A DNA stretch of 57,840 nt from Mycobacterium sp. 1274761.0 (GTDB lineage: Bacteria; Actinomycetota; Actinomycetes; Mycobacteriales; Mycobacteriaceae): the NCBI RefSeq assembly GCF_001668615.1, contig NZ_LZMC01000049.1, positions 1 through 57,840 of the forward strand, read 5' to 3'. The first letter of the stretch is position 1. Each line of letters opens with the position of its first letter. The translations under genes were made by a program, and so were the position numbers. Under the pieces are notes generated by a model. That model had not been told where the DNA came from. It made no database searches and worked only from the letters and a program-made list of their open reading frames with translations. Shown piece after piece: positions 1 through 9,621 of the stretch.

Positions 1-594
1 CTCGGCGATCAACCGGGCCGCTTCGCGCACCGCGGTGACCTCGGCGTCGCGGGCATTCGCGTCGCCGGCGCGGCCGCCCAACGCGGCGCGGTGCACGATG
101 ATCACCCCGCCCGGGCGCAGCAAGCGCACCCCCTCGACGACGAAGTCCGGCTGGTCGAGGGGATCGGCGTCGATGAACACCAGGTCGTAGGACTCGTCGG
201 CCAGCCGGGTGAGCACTTCCTGGGCGCGGCCGCTGATCAGCCGGGTGCGCGACGGCCCGATCCCGGCCTCGTTGAACGCCTGCTTGGCCAGCCGCTGATG
301 TTCGGGTTCGACGTCGATCGTCGTCAGCACGCCGTCGTGACGCATCCCCGACAGCAGCCACAATCCGCTCACCCCGGCGCCGGTGCCGACCTCGACGACG
401 GTCTTTGCGCCGCTGAGCTTGGCCAGCACGCTGAGCAACGCCCCGACCGCAGGGGTGACGGCGCCCGCACCCGTCTCGACCGCGCGATCGCGCGCCGCCG
501 CAACGATGGCGTCCTCGGAGATCGAATGCTCGGCGTGATTGACGATCGACTCGGCGCGGCTGGGCTGGCTCTGGCTCACCGGGGCATCGGCCAT
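1..594 (-). CDS. SAM-dependent O-methyltransferase (Rv1220c-like), C-terminus cut by window edge
   Basis: The reading frame runs from an ATG at 594 to the window edge (198 codons seen); Rv1220c is about 215 residues, so only a short C-terminal piece is missing. The protein has the class I methyltransferase glycine loop ([15 protein letters not shown]), the acidic residue ending strand 2 (TTIDVEPEH) and the strand-4 motif DLVFIDADP typical of the catechol-O-methyltransferase-like family (Methyltransf_3). Substrate is unknown. It is divergent from sigE, and this arrangement is the same in M. tuberculosis. A second possible ATG lies at 587. Identification rests on recall of the family; the natural substrate cannot be inferred. 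Confidence 0.9.
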   Translation of the reverse strand, partial: MADAPVSQSQPSRAESIVNHAEHSISEDAIVAAARDRAVETGAGAVTPAVGALLSVLAKLSGAKTVVEVGTGAGVSGLWLLSGMRHDGVLTTIDVEPEHQRLAKQAFNEAGIGPSRTRLISGRAQEVLTRLADESYDLVFIDADPLDQPDFVVEGVRLLRPGGVIIVHRAALGGRAGDANARDAEVTAVREAARLIAE

Positions 595-719
595 GCCCGC
601 AGCGTAGAGCGGTGCGCAAACGCTCACCACCGCGACACGCCCGTACGGCAACGTCGAAATCCCGCGGCCAACCGATGATTTTCGCTGGTTAAAGCGGGCA
701 GGAACGGGGTACAGCGGGG

Positions 720-738
720 TTTCTCAGGGAAAGTTCAG
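720..738 (+). promoter_or_regulatory. candidate MprA box upstream of sigE
   Basis: Two 8-bp direct repeats, TTTCTCAG and AAGTTCAG, are separated by 3 bp (19 bp in total, 11-bp period). This is the published architecture of the mycobacterial MprA box, and sigE is a known MprA target in M. tuberculosis. The site sits 46 bp upstream of the preferred sigE start. A second copy of the same architecture precedes the pepD-like gene at 52800. Inference from pattern only. Confidence 0.45.
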
Positions 739-783
739 TTAGCTCATATGCCCACCACACGACGGTCGGAAAAGGTATGTCGC

Positions 784-1548
784 ATGGAACACGGCGGACG
801 CTGGCGCTCTGGGAATAACTCTGTCGATCGTCGTGTTGCCGCGACTGTCGCGTTCCCGACAAGCGGTGAACGCTGTGACCTGGAGGATCCGACGAGCACA
901 ACCGTCACGGCGCCCCATCTGGCGCCCGTTTCCATGCCGCACCTCGAGCGCTACACCGATGGCGAATGGGTCGAGTCGTCCGACGAGCCACAGGGCACCG
1001 CGATCTTCGACGCCACCGGCGACAAGTCGGCGATGCCCTCTTGGGATGAGTTGGTGCGTCAACACGCCGACCGGGTGTATCGGCTGGCCTATCGGCTGTC
1101 GGGCAATCAGCACGACGCCGAGGATCTCACCCAGGAGACGTTCATCCGGGTGTTCCGGTCGGTGCAGAACTACCAGCCCGGCACCTTCGAGGGTTGGCTG
1201 CACCGCATCACCACCAACCTGTTTCTGGACATGGTCCGCCGGCGTGGCCGCATCCGCATGGAGGCGTTGCCCGAGGACTACGACCGGGTGCCCGCCGACG
1301 AGCCCAACCCGGAAGAGATCTACCACGATTCGCGGCTCGGACCTGACCTGCAGGCCGCGCTCGATTCGCTGCCGCCCGAGTTCCGCGCCGCGGTCGTGCT
1401 GTGCGACATCGAAGGCTTGTCCTACGAGGAGATCGGCGCCACCCTGGGCGTGAAGCTCGGGACCGTGCGCTCGCGTATCCACCGGGGCAGGCAGGCGCTG
1501 CGGGACTACTTGGCGCGCCATTGCGAGGACACGGCCAGGTCTGCCTGA
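784..1548 (+). CDS. sigE: ECF RNA polymerase sigma factor SigE
   Basis: Extracytoplasmic-function sigma factor controlling the envelope, heat and SDS stress response. Region 2 (about residues 90-155) carries [29 protein letters not shown] and the -10-melting segment ending in DMVRRR, written here only as landmarks; region 4 (about 190-242) has the helix-turn-helix [18 protein letters not shown]. These stretches are nearly identical to M. tuberculosis SigE. I chose the ATG at 784 because a purine-rich GGAAAAGG lies about 8 bp upstream; an in-frame ATG at 748 has no clear ribosome site. In M. tuberculosis sigE is translated from several starts, and internal in-frame starts exist here too (for example before the MPSWDEL segment). 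Followed by its anti-sigma gene and htrA, as in other mycobacteria. Confidence 0.97.
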   Translation: MEHGGRWRSGNNSVDRRVAATVAFPTSGERCDLEDPTSTTVTAPHLAPVSMPHLERYTDGEWVESSDEPQGTAIFDATGDKSAMPSWDELVRQHADRVYRLAYRLSGNQHDAEDLTQETFIRVFRSVQNYQPGTFEGWLHRITTNLFLDMVRRRGRIRMEALPEDYDRVPADEPNPEEIYHDSRLGPDLQAALDSLPPEFRAAVVLCDIEGLSYEEIGATLGVKLGTVRSRIHRGRQALRDYLARHCEDTARSA

Positions 1549-1637
1549 CCATTCACAGGTGTCGGGCATCGGGTCCCGCGCTACATTCAAGTAAGTAAAT
1601 GTCTGTCGCGCTGGTGATGCATCGAGAGGAGCGGGTG

Positions 1638-2033
1638 ATGGCCGACCCGGGACATGTGTTCCGTCGCGCGTTCTCATGGCTGCCCGCTCAGTTCGCCTCG
1701 CAGAGTGACGCACCGGTGGGGCCGCGCGAGTTCGGTTCCACCGAGCACCTGTCCACCGAAGCCATCGCCGCCTATGTCGACGGTGAGCTGCGGATGACCG
1801 CACATCTGCGCGCCGCCCATCACCTTTCGCTGTGCACGCAATGTGTCGCAGAAGTCGAGGCCCAGCGCCAGGCCCGCGCGGCGTTGCGGGATTCGCGGCC
1901 GATTGCCATCCCCACCTCGCTGCTGGGCCTTCTGTCGCAAATTCCCCAGGACACGGCCCATCTTCAGGCCGGCAACGATGACCAATCTCATTTTGCTGAC
2001 GACACCATCCGCGGCCGGCGCAAGCGCCGGTAA
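1638..2033 (+). CDS. rseA: anti-sigma E factor RseA
   Basis: Zinc-associated anti-sigma factor that holds SigE inactive. The 131-residue product contains the HxxxCxxC signature (H62, C66, C69 in HHLSLCTQC) after a helix with AAYVDGEL, the typical ZAS arrangement, and matches the N-terminal three quarters of M. tuberculosis RseA (Rv1222). The C-terminal tail is shorter than the 154-residue M. tuberculosis protein and ends in a basic RGRRKRR. Start ATG 1638 is favoured by GAGGAG seven bases upstream; an upstream in-frame ATG at 1599 lacks such a site. It has no membrane segment, so SigE is sequestered in the cytoplasm. In M. tuberculosis RseA is phosphorylated by PknB and degraded by ClpC1P2; that is family knowledge, not visible here. 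Confidence 0.95.
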   Translation: MADPGHVFRRAFSWLPAQFASQSDAPVGPREFGSTEHLSTEAIAAYVDGELRMTAHLRAAHHLSLCTQCVAEVEAQRQARAALRDSRPIAIPTSLLGLLSQIPQDTAHLQAGNDDQSHFADDTIRGRRKRR

Positions 2034-3595
<1,562 letters not shown>

Positions 3596-3596
<1 letters not shown>

Positions 3597-3985
3597 TGTT
3601 CGCCAACGTCGGCTGGGGCGAGATGCTGCTCCTGGTGATCGCCGGTTTGGTGATCCTCGGGCCGGAGCGGCTGCCCGGCGCCATCCGCTGGACCTCTGAT
3701 GCGCTGCGCCAGGCCCGCGATTACATCAGCGGGGCGACCAGACAGCTGCGGGAGGATCTGGGCCCCGAGTTCGATGACCTCCGCGAACCGCTGAGCGAGC
3801 TGCAGAAGCTGCGGGGCATGACGCCGCGCGCCGCGTTGACCAAGCACCTGCTCGACGGCGACGACTCGATCTTCACCGGCAAGTTCGACCAGCGCACCAC
3901 ACCACAACCACCGCCCCCGGCCGAGCCGACGCAGAAGGCGCCGCCGAAGCCGTTGTCGACGCCGTTCGACACCGACGCCACCTGA
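3596..3985 (+). CDS. tatB: twin-arginine translocase subunit TatB
   Basis: Component of the Tat system, which exports folded proteins. The 129-residue protein has the hallmark N-terminal membrane hairpin ([17 protein letters not shown], then [10 protein letters not shown]) and an amphipathic helix, followed by a proline-rich polar tail (residues 98-129). The ILGPERLP motif is shared by TatA and TatB; the longer helix, the genomic place next to htrA and the similarity to Rv1224 favour TatB. It begins within the htrA stop (TGATG). tatA and tatC are elsewhere, as in other mycobacteria. A 59-bp palindrome follows the gene. Confidence 0.93.
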
Positions 3986-4017
3986 GCGCACCTAGGCGCA
4001 TCTCGGCGCATCTCGGC

Positions 4018-4076
4018 GCGAAACATTATTCCAGCACGCAAATTGCGAGTGGAGCGGTGCGAGGATTCCGTTTCGC
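4018..4076. repeat. 59-bp dispersed palindromic element, copy 1
   Basis: Arms 4018-4037 and 4057-4076 flank a 19-nt loop. The arms resemble the consensus GCGAAACGGAATTCCAGCAC with about three mismatches each, and the loop contains AAATTGCGAGTGG, close to the loops of copies 2 and 3. It fills the gap between the convergent tatB and mrp genes, ending 8 bp from the mrp stop. Just upstream (about 3994-4019) the 10-mer GGCGCATCTC is repeated twice in tandem. The most diverged of the three copies. Confidence 0.8.
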
Positions 4077-4083
4077 GGACGAT

Positions 4084-5226
4084 CTAGCGGCCGGCCGGAT
4101 CCAAGCCCAGCGACATGCCCGCCAGCCCGCGTTTGCGGCTGGACAGGGCGTCGGCGATGCTCCGCAGCTCCTTGCCGGCGGCCGAATCCGGCGCGCTCAA
4201 CACCAGCGGCACCCCCGAGTCGCCCGCGGCGACCAGCGCCGGGTCCAACGGGACCTGGCCCAGTAGCGGCACGTCCGCGCCGACGGCCCGCGTCAACCGG
4301 TCGGCGACCTGGCGGCCACCGCCCTCGCCAAACACTTGCATGGTCGTCCCGTCGGGCAGCACCAGCCCCGACATGTTCTCGACCACACCCACGATGCGCT
4401 GACGGGTCTGCAACGCGATCGCACCCGCCCGCTCGGCGACCTCGGCCGCGGCGAGCTGCGGCGTCGTCACGACGAGGATCTCCGCGCCGGGGATCAGTTG
4501 CGCGACCGAGATGGCGACGTCGCCGGTGCCCGGTGGCAAGTCGAGCAACAAGACGTCCAGGTCGCCCCAGTAGACGTCGGCCAAGAATTGCTGAAGGGCG
4601 CGGTGCAGCATCGGTCCGCGCCACACCACCGGCGTGTTGCCCTGGGTGAACTGGGCGATCGAGATCACCCGCACCTCGTGGGCGATCGGCGGGATGATCA
4701 TCGACTCGACCTGAGTGGGCCGTTCCGTCGTGCCCATCATCCGCGGGACCGAGTGCCCGTAGATGTCGGCGTCGAGCACGCCGACCGACAGCCCGCGGGT
4801 GGCCATCGCCGCGGCGAGGTTGACCGTCACGCTCGACTTGCCGACCCCGCCCTTGCCCGATGCGACGGCATACACCCGGGTCAGTGAGCCGGGCTGGGCG
4901 AACGGGATGACGGGCTCGCGCGCGTCACCCCGCAATTGCTTGCGTAGTTCGGTGCGTTGCTCGTCGCTCATGACGTCCAGGTTGACCGTCACGGCCCCGG
5001 TGCCCGGCACGTCGGCGACCGCGGCGGTCACCCGCTCGGAGATCTCCGTCTTCTTCGGGCACGCCGCGGTGGTGAGGTACACCGCGACATGCACGGCACC
5101 GTCGGGGGCGACGGCGACGCTTTTGACCATGCCGAGCTCAGTGATCGGCCTGCGTAACTCGGGATCGATCACCTTGGCGAGCCCGGCGCGGACCGCGGCT
5201 TCCAGCTCCGTTGAACGTTGTGACAT
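4084..5226 (-). CDS. mrp: iron-sulfur cluster carrier protein Mrp (ApbC/NBP35 ATPase)
   Basis: P-loop ATPase that carries and delivers Fe-S clusters. Residues 5-85 form the FeS-assembly-P (MIP18/DUF59) domain (IDPELRRPITELGMV); the ParA/MinD-type ATPase follows with the deviant Walker A SGKGGVGKSS (about 122-131), then VLDADIYGHS and LLLDLPPGTGD. Near-identical to Rv1229c. As in the M. tuberculosis protein, the C-terminal CxxC that binds the bridging cluster in many Mrp/NBP35 proteins is not seen (VVENMSGLVLPDG instead). The start may be ATG 5226 or the adjacent GTG 5229; ATG is preferred. Convergent with tatB. Confidence 0.95.
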   Translation of the reverse strand: MSQRSTELEAAVRAGLAKVIDPELRRPITELGMVKSVAVAPDGAVHVAVYLTTAACPKKTEISERVTAAVADVPGTGAVTVNLDVMSDEQRTELRKQLRGDAREPVIPFAQPGSLTRVYAVASGKGGVGKSSVTVNLAAAMATRGLSVGVLDADIYGHSVPRMMGTTERPTQVESMIIPPIAHEVRVISIAQFTQGNTPVVWRGPMLHRALQQFLADVYWGDLDVLLLDLPPGTGDVAISVAQLIPGAEILVVTTPQLAAAEVAERAGAIALQTRQRIVGVVENMSGLVLPDGTTMQVFGEGGGRQVADRLTRAVGADVPLLGQVPLDPALVAAGDSGVPLVLSAPDSAAGKELRSIADALSSRKRGLAGMSLGLDPAGR

Positions 5227-5282
5227 CACCGCCGAGTGTAGGCGGCGTCTACGGAACCTCTTCGCGCGCGGCGGTCGTCAGG

Positions 5283-6632
5283 TCAGGAGGCCGGGCCGGG
5301 GGCCGGTCCCACGCCCTGCGGCCCGATCGGCGTCGGTGTGGCCGGCGCTTCGGCAGCCGGCGCGGGCGAGGTCGGCGCGAATTCCGCGGCAGGGCCCGGC
5401 GCGAGCGGGGCCGGCGCAGCGGGTGGCGGGACGACGCCCGGCGGCAGCGCTTCCGGCGGCAGCTGCGGCTGCACAGAAGCGGGCGGGTTCGTGCCGAGGC
5501 AGAACACCGCGCAGTTCTGCTGCGGCGGTTGCGGCATCCACGGCGGCAGGCTCTGCGGCGGGCCCGGCTGAGTGACCGCAGGCGCCCCCGCCTCCGCAGG
5601 CCCGGGCAGCGGCCCGAAGACCTGCCCGTTGGGTTGCATCTGGCTGGCCACGTCCGTGCGGCTCATATCGGCGAGGGGGACCAGCGCAAGCGGATCGTTG
5701 GCCGGCAGCCCGAGCACGTTCATCGGCAGGCCGGGGCCCAGGCCCTGGTAGTTGTCCAGGTGAGCGTCGGCGATGGGCGGGATCGGCCCCGTGATCGGCG
5801 GCAGATCGATCGGCACGACGCCCGTTGCGTATGCCGCCGCCCAGCCCAACACGTTCTGGGCGTAGGCCATCGAGTTGTTGTAGCGCAGGATCGCCGTCAT
5901 CACCTGGGACTGGTCCCGCAGGTTCAGGCCGCCGCTGCACAGGTAGCGCGCCGCCGCGAGGCTGGCGTCGAACACGTTCTGCACGTCGGCCTTGCCGTCG
6001 CCGTTGCCGTCGGACGCGTAGCGCGACCAGGTGCCCGGCAGGAACTGCATCGGCCCCATGGCGCGTGCGTAGGTCACCCGGTTGGCGACGCGGCTCATCT
6101 CGATGACCTCGTTGCCGGGCAGCGTGCCGTCGAGAGTGGGCCCGTAGATGGGACGCACCGCGGAGCCCGACGCGTCGGTGGCTCCGCCGTTGGCGTGCAT
6201 CGACTCGATCCGTCCGATGCCTGCCAGCAGGTTCCAGCTGATGCCGCAGCCCGGGTACGAGGCGGCCATCATGCGTTCAGCGTTCTGATAGGCATTCAAC
6301 GAGATCATCGGAATGCGAAGGGTGCCAGGCGAACTCACGACAGCCGAGGGCAACGGACCGGATATGCCTGCGGCCGAGGCGATGTGGAACGGTGTCGGCG
6401 TCTTGGTGATCGCGACGACGGAAGCGCCGTGCGGATTGATCGGCGACGGGGCCACCGCCGCAAGCGGCGTCACCGCTGAATCACGTACGGGCGCCGTCGA
6501 TGCCGGCGACCCCGCGACCGCTCCCGCAAAGACAACCGGGGTGATCGCCACAATGCCGAGGGCGGGCGACCGCATTACCCGCGCAGCGCGTCGCCGCACT
6601 GCCTCGAGCGCGGCCCCTCCCCCTATGTGCAC
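5283..6632 (-). CDS. exported MltB/SLT_2-type lytic transglycosylase (Rv1230c-like)
   Basis: A 449-residue protein with a basic N-terminus and an uncleaved or signal-type hydrophobic segment (about 23-42), then a transglycosylase domain (about 105-260) of the MltB/Slt35 kind. Likely catalytic glutamate is E143 in GIGRIES; GPMQFLPGTW (193-202) is the sugar-binding signature. The loop DGNGDGKAD (208-216) has the spacing of an EF-hand calcium site, known in Slt35. The C-terminal 170 residues are proline/alanine-rich with a CAVFC pair, probably wall-spanning. It would cleave peptidoglycan glycan strands. Start GTG 6632 follows AT-richer DNA. Annotated only as a membrane protein in M. tuberculosis. 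Confidence 0.88.
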   Translation of the reverse strand: MHIGGGAALEAVRRRAARVMRSPALGIVAITPVVFAGAVAGSPASTAPVRDSAVTPLAAVAPSPINPHGASVVAITKTPTPFHIASAAGISGPLPSAVVSSPGTLRIPMISLNAYQNAERMMAASYPGCGISWNLLAGIGRIESMHANGGATDASGSAVRPIYGPTLDGTLPGNEVIEMSRVANRVTYARAMGPMQFLPGTWSRYASDGNGDGKADVQNVFDASLAAARYLCSGGLNLRDQSQVMTAILRYNNSMAYAQNVLGWAAAYATGVVPIDLPPITGPIPPIADAHLDNYQGLGPGLPMNVLGLPANDPLALVPLADMSRTDVASQMQPNGQVFGPLPGPAEAGAPAVTQPGPPQSLPPWMPQPPQQNCAVFCLGTNPPASVQPQLPPEALPPGVVPPPAAPAPLAPGPAAEFAPTSPAPAAEAPATPTPIGPQGVGPAPGPAS

Positions 6633-6717
6633 TCAACCGTCCTAGCGTCGATGGCTTGTGAACCAAGTCACCATACCTACTCGGAACGAGCGGTGTGACG
6701 ACAATGCCTGAGCTGGA

Positions 6718-7272
6718 TTAACCCAGTCGTTTCGAGCGACGGTCGCCGGAGTGGGATTTGCCGGAGCCATCATGGCCCCCGTCGGCCGCCTCGGCGGGCC
6801 TCATTTCATGCAATAGGTCACGCAGTTCGTCGAGCTCGCGGCGCAGGTAATCACGGGTGGCCACCTCGCCGACGGCCAGCCGAAGCGCCGCCAGTTCGCG
6901 CGCCAGATACTCGGTGTCGGCCTTGGTCTGCTCGGCCCGCCGCCGGTCCTCTTCCAGTGCCACCCGGTCGCGGTTCTCCTGCCGGTTCTGCGCCAGCAGG
7001 ATGAGCGGCGCCGCGTAGGCGGCCTGGGTGGAAAAGGCCAGGTTGAGCAGGATGAACGGGTACGGGTCCCAGCGCAGGCCGACGGCGAAGAGGTTCAGTG
7101 CGATCCAGACGATGACGATGATGGTCTGCCACAGCAGATAGCGCCCGGTGCCCAGGAATCGGGCAATGGATTCGCTGAACTGGCCGACCGCCTCGGCGTC
7201 GACGTTGAAGGCGAACCGGCGGCTCGACGTCCGTGGGGTGTCGAGCCGCTGACGCGCCGTCACCTCGCTCAT
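6718..7272 (-). CDS. DUF1003 membrane protein (Rv1231c-like)
   Basis: A 184-residue protein with two membrane helices (about residues 45-70 and 75-95, LLWQTIIVIVWIALNLFA and FILLNLAFSTQAAYAAPLIL) and a charged coiled-coil-like tail with a leucine/glutamate heptad pattern ending in a basic stretch. These are the hallmarks of DUF1003. Function unknown. Start ATG 7272 is preceded by GAGGG six bases upstream. Its start codon overlaps the stop of an upstream 22-codon mini-ORF (ATGA), and that junction repeats the end of the MgtE-like gene exactly; see the direct repeat entries. Confidence 0.88.
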   Translation of the reverse strand: MSEVTARQRLDTPRTSSRRFAFNVDAEAVGQFSESIARFLGTGRYLLWQTIIVIVWIALNLFAVGLRWDPYPFILLNLAFSTQAAYAAPLILLAQNRQENRDRVALEEDRRRAEQTKADTEYLARELAALRLAVGEVATRDYLRRELDELRDLLHEMRPAEAADGGHDGSGKSHSGDRRSKRLG

Positions 7273-7283
7273 GCGCTGCCCTC
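7265..7283. repeat. 19-bp direct repeat at start of DUF1003 gene (copy A)
   Basis: Minus-strand GAGGGCAGCGCATGAGCGA, containing the ribosome site and ATG of the DUF1003 gene. An identical copy lies 65 bp away at 7330-7348. Confidence 0.9.
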
Positions 7284-7337
7284 GTGTGCGAGGCCAGCGC
7301 ATTCAACAACCATGATTCGCTCGCAAGCTTCGCTCAT
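7269..7337 (-). CDS. 22-codon mini-ORF linking the MgtE-like and DUF1003 genes
   Basis: On the minus strand an ATG at 7337 overlaps the MgtE-like stop (GCATGA) and opens 22 codons (beginning MSEACERIMVVE, ending HEGSA) that terminate in a TGA overlapping the DUF1003 ATG, again within GCATGA. Both junctions lie in the same 19-bp sequence, so the ribosome context GAGGGCAGCGC precedes both starts. It could be a translated coupling peptide or simply the product of a short duplication that displaced an original ATGA overlap. No homology was recognised. Low confidence that the peptide itself has a function. Confidence 0.35.
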   Translation of the reverse strand: MSEACERIMVVECAGLAHEGSA

Positions 7338-7348
7338 GCGCTGCCCTC
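7330..7348. repeat. 19-bp direct repeat at end of MgtE-like gene (copy B)
   Basis: Same 19 bp as 7265-7283; here it holds the last codons and the stop of the MgtE-like gene, and an ATG overlapping that stop. Confidence 0.9.
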
Positions 7349-8626
7349 CACGCCCGTCATTTCGGGTTCCTCGCGTTCCCGCCAGTCATCGGGCAGCAGA
7401 TGGTCGAGCACGTCGTCGACCGATACCGCCCCCAGCAGGTGGTTCTCCTCGTCGACAACCGGACCGCAGACCAGATTGTAGGCAGCGAAATAGCGGGTGA
7501 CCGCCGTCAGCGGGTCCTCGGCGCTGAGGCTGGGCAGATCGGTGTCGAGCATGCCACCGACGAGCGCCGCAGGAGGCTCCCGCAGCAGCCGCTGCAGATG
7601 CACGCAGCCCAGGTAGCGCCCGGTCGGCGTGGCCGTCGGCGGGCGCACCACGAACACCAGCGAGGCCAGTGCGGGGGTGAGGTCGGGATCGCGCACCCGG
7701 GCCAGGGCCTCGGCCACCGTGGTGTCCGGCGCGATCGCCACGGGCTCGGAGGTCATCAGGCCGCCCGCGGTGTCGGGGGAGTGGGCCAGCAACCGTCGCA
7801 CGTCCTCGGAGTCCTCGGGATCCATTCGGCGCAGGAACAATTCGGCGTCGGCGGGCGTCATGGTGCCCAGCAGGTCGGCGGCGTCGTCCGGATCCATCGC
7901 CTCGAGAACGTCGGCGGCGCGTTCGGGTTCGAGCTGACGCAACATGTTGGCCTGCTCGTCTTCGGGCAGCTCCTGCAGCACGTCGGCGAGACGCTCGTCG
8001 TCGAGGGCGCGCACCACCTCGAAACGGCGTTTGTCGGACAGCTCGCGAATCGCCTCGGCCACCTCGATCGGGCGCTGGCCCTCGAACTGCTCGAGCAGCT
8101 GGGCCACGCCCTGTCCAGGCATCGCCAGCCCCGACGGCGTGAGGCCGTGCACGGTGTGCCAGTCGACGACGTCGATGTTCCTGCGGCGGCCCAGCCGGCG
8201 CGGCAACGGTCGCACCGCAACCTTGGTGACCAGCCAGTCACGGGTGCGGCTCTGCTCGATGCCGAGGTCGACCACAACCACGTCGACGCCGGCGAGCTCA
8301 GGCAGGCCGGGGTCATCGACGCGGACGCGCGTCTCGATCACCTCGCCGAGAACCAGCACCTCGCCCGGCCGCTGCGAGAACCGGCGCAGCGAGACGTTTG
8401 CTGTCGTCAGCGTGACGGCACTCGGATCGATGGCGGTGACCCGGCCGATCGGCACGAAGATCCTGCGGCGGGTCAGCAGTTCGACGACGAGGCCGAGCAC
8501 CCGCGGTTGATGGCGGACGATGCTGATGCTGATCACCACGTCGCGGATACGGCCGATGGACTCGCCGTCGGGGCCAAGGACCACCAATCCCGCGAGTCGC
8601 GCCGCGTAGACCCTGTTCACCGCCAT
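7334..8626 (-). CDS. PRC-barrel / MgtE-N / CBS-domain protein (Rv1232c-like)
   Basis: A 430-residue soluble protein. Residues about 5-75 look like a PRC-barrel (VVLGPDGESIGRIRDVVI), 185-290 is the superhelical MgtE_N domain with repeated ADVLxxLPxDxxAxLL elements (LADVLQELPEDEQANML, AADLLGTMTPADAEL), and 300-420 holds a CBS pair (LMTSEPVAI, LPSLSAEDPLTAV). Unlike a true MgtE magnesium channel there is no membrane domain, so it is more likely a Mg2+- or nucleotide-sensing regulatory protein than a transporter. The ATG at 8626 overlaps, within CATG, an ATG of the divergent lyase gene. Downstream genes follow by ATGA coupling. Confidence 0.88.
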   Translation of the reverse strand: MAVNRVYAARLAGLVVLGPDGESIGRIRDVVISISIVRHQPRVLGLVVELLTRRRIFVPIGRVTAIDPSAVTLTTANVSLRRFSQRPGEVLVLGEVIETRVRVDDPGLPELAGVDVVVVDLGIEQSRTRDWLVTKVAVRPLPRRLGRRRNIDVVDWHTVHGLTPSGLAMPGQGVAQLLEQFEGQRPIEVAEAIRELSDKRRFEVVRALDDERLADVLQELPEDEQANMLRQLEPERAADVLEAMDPDDAADLLGTMTPADAELFLRRMDPEDSEDVRRLLAHSPDTAGGLMTSEPVAIAPDTTVAEALARVRDPDLTPALASLVFVVRPPTATPTGRYLGCVHLQRLLREPPAALVGGMLDTDLPSLSAEDPLTAVTRYFAAYNLVCGPVVDEENHLLGAVSVDDVLDHLLPDDWREREEPEMTGVEGSA

Positions 8627-8651
8627 GACTCAAAGGGTAGAGAGTGTGGTT

Positions 8652-9611
8652 GTGGAAAACCGGTATCGACCCCGCCGAACGATCCTTTCCGTACCCGGCA
8701 GCAGCGCCAAGATGATCGAGAAGGCCAAGACGCTGCCCGCCGACGAGGTGTTCCTCGATCTTGAGGACGCCGTCGCCCCGGATGCCAAGGAGGAGGCCCG
8801 CACGCGGGTGGCCACGGCGCTGGCCGATTCCGGCTGGGCGGGCCAGCTGCGGGGCGTGCGGGTGAACGACTGGACGACGCCGTGGACCTACGCTGACACC
8901 ATCGAGGTGGTGTCCACCGCGGGCGCATGCCTCGACATCATCGTGGTGCCGAAGGTGACCGACGCGTCCCACATCACCGCGCTTGATCTGCTGCTGACAC
9001 AGCTGGAGACGACGCACGGCCTCGAGGTCGGCCGAATCGGCATCGAGGCGCAGATCGAAAACGCGCAGGGGCTGACCAACATCGACGCGATCGCCGCTGC
9101 CCCACGTGTGCAGGCGTTGGTGCTCGGGCCTGCGGACATGGCGGCCAGCTTGAACATGCGCACGCTGGAGGTCGGTGAGCAGCCCGAAGGCTACGACGTC
9201 GGCGACGCGCACCACTACGTCTTGATGCGCATCCTGATCGCCGCCCGCACCCACGGTGTACTCGCGATCGACGGGCCGTACCTCAAGGTGCGCGACGTCG
9301 ACGCGTTCCGGCGCGTTGCCGGCCGCTCGGCGGCATTGGGTTACGACGGCAAGTGGGTGTTGCACCCCGACCAGGTCGCCGCGGGCAACGACCTGTTCAG
9401 CCCGCGACAGGCCGACTACGACCACGCGGAGCTGATCCTCGAGGCCTATGAATGGCACACCTCACGCGCCGGCGGGGCGCGCGGCGCGGTGATGCTGGGC
9501 GACGAGATGATCGACGAGGCCAGCCGCAAGATGGCGTTGGTGATCGCCGGAAAGGGCCGCGCCGCGGGCTTGACCCGTCAAGGGGAGCGGTTCCAGCCGC
9601 CGAGGAGCTAG
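8652..9611 (+). CDS. HpcH/HpaI aldolase / CitE-type acyl-CoA lyase
   Basis: TIM-barrel lyase of the CitE / malyl-CoA lyase family, which cleave or form (3S)-malyl- or citramalyl-CoA type esters. Motifs: SVPGSSAKMIEKAKTLPADEV, split here only as a landmark, then FLDLEDAV (metal ligand and catalytic acid region), AQIENAQGL (second acidic metal ligand), LVLGPADMA and GYDGKWVLHPDQV. About 319 residues with a GTG start at 8652 (GENRYRP-like family N-terminus, AGAGAG upstream). An ATG at 8625 and a GTG at 8646 are alternatives; the ATG would overlap the start codon of the divergent gene. Substrate not determinable from sequence. Confidence 0.85.
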   Translation: MENRYRPRRTILSVPGSSAKMIEKAKTLPADEVFLDLEDAVAPDAKEEARTRVATALADSGWAGQLRGVRVNDWTTPWTYADTIEVVSTAGACLDIIVVPKVTDASHITALDLLLTQLETTHGLEVGRIGIEAQIENAQGLTNIDAIAAAPRVQALVLGPADMAASLNMRTLEVGEQPEGYDVGDAHHYVLMRILIAARTHGVLAIDGPYLKVRDVDAFRRVAGRSAALGYDGKWVLHPDQVAAGNDLFSPRQADYDHAELILEAYEWHTSRAGGARGAVMLGDEMIDEASRKMALVIAGKGRAAGLTRQGERFQPPRS

Positions 9612-9621
9612 CCGCGAAAAC

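Noticed and set aside
1582..1587. TACATT as a separate promoter for rseA
   Set aside because: No -35 at a suitable distance and no other support; rseA may simply be co-transcribed with sigE.
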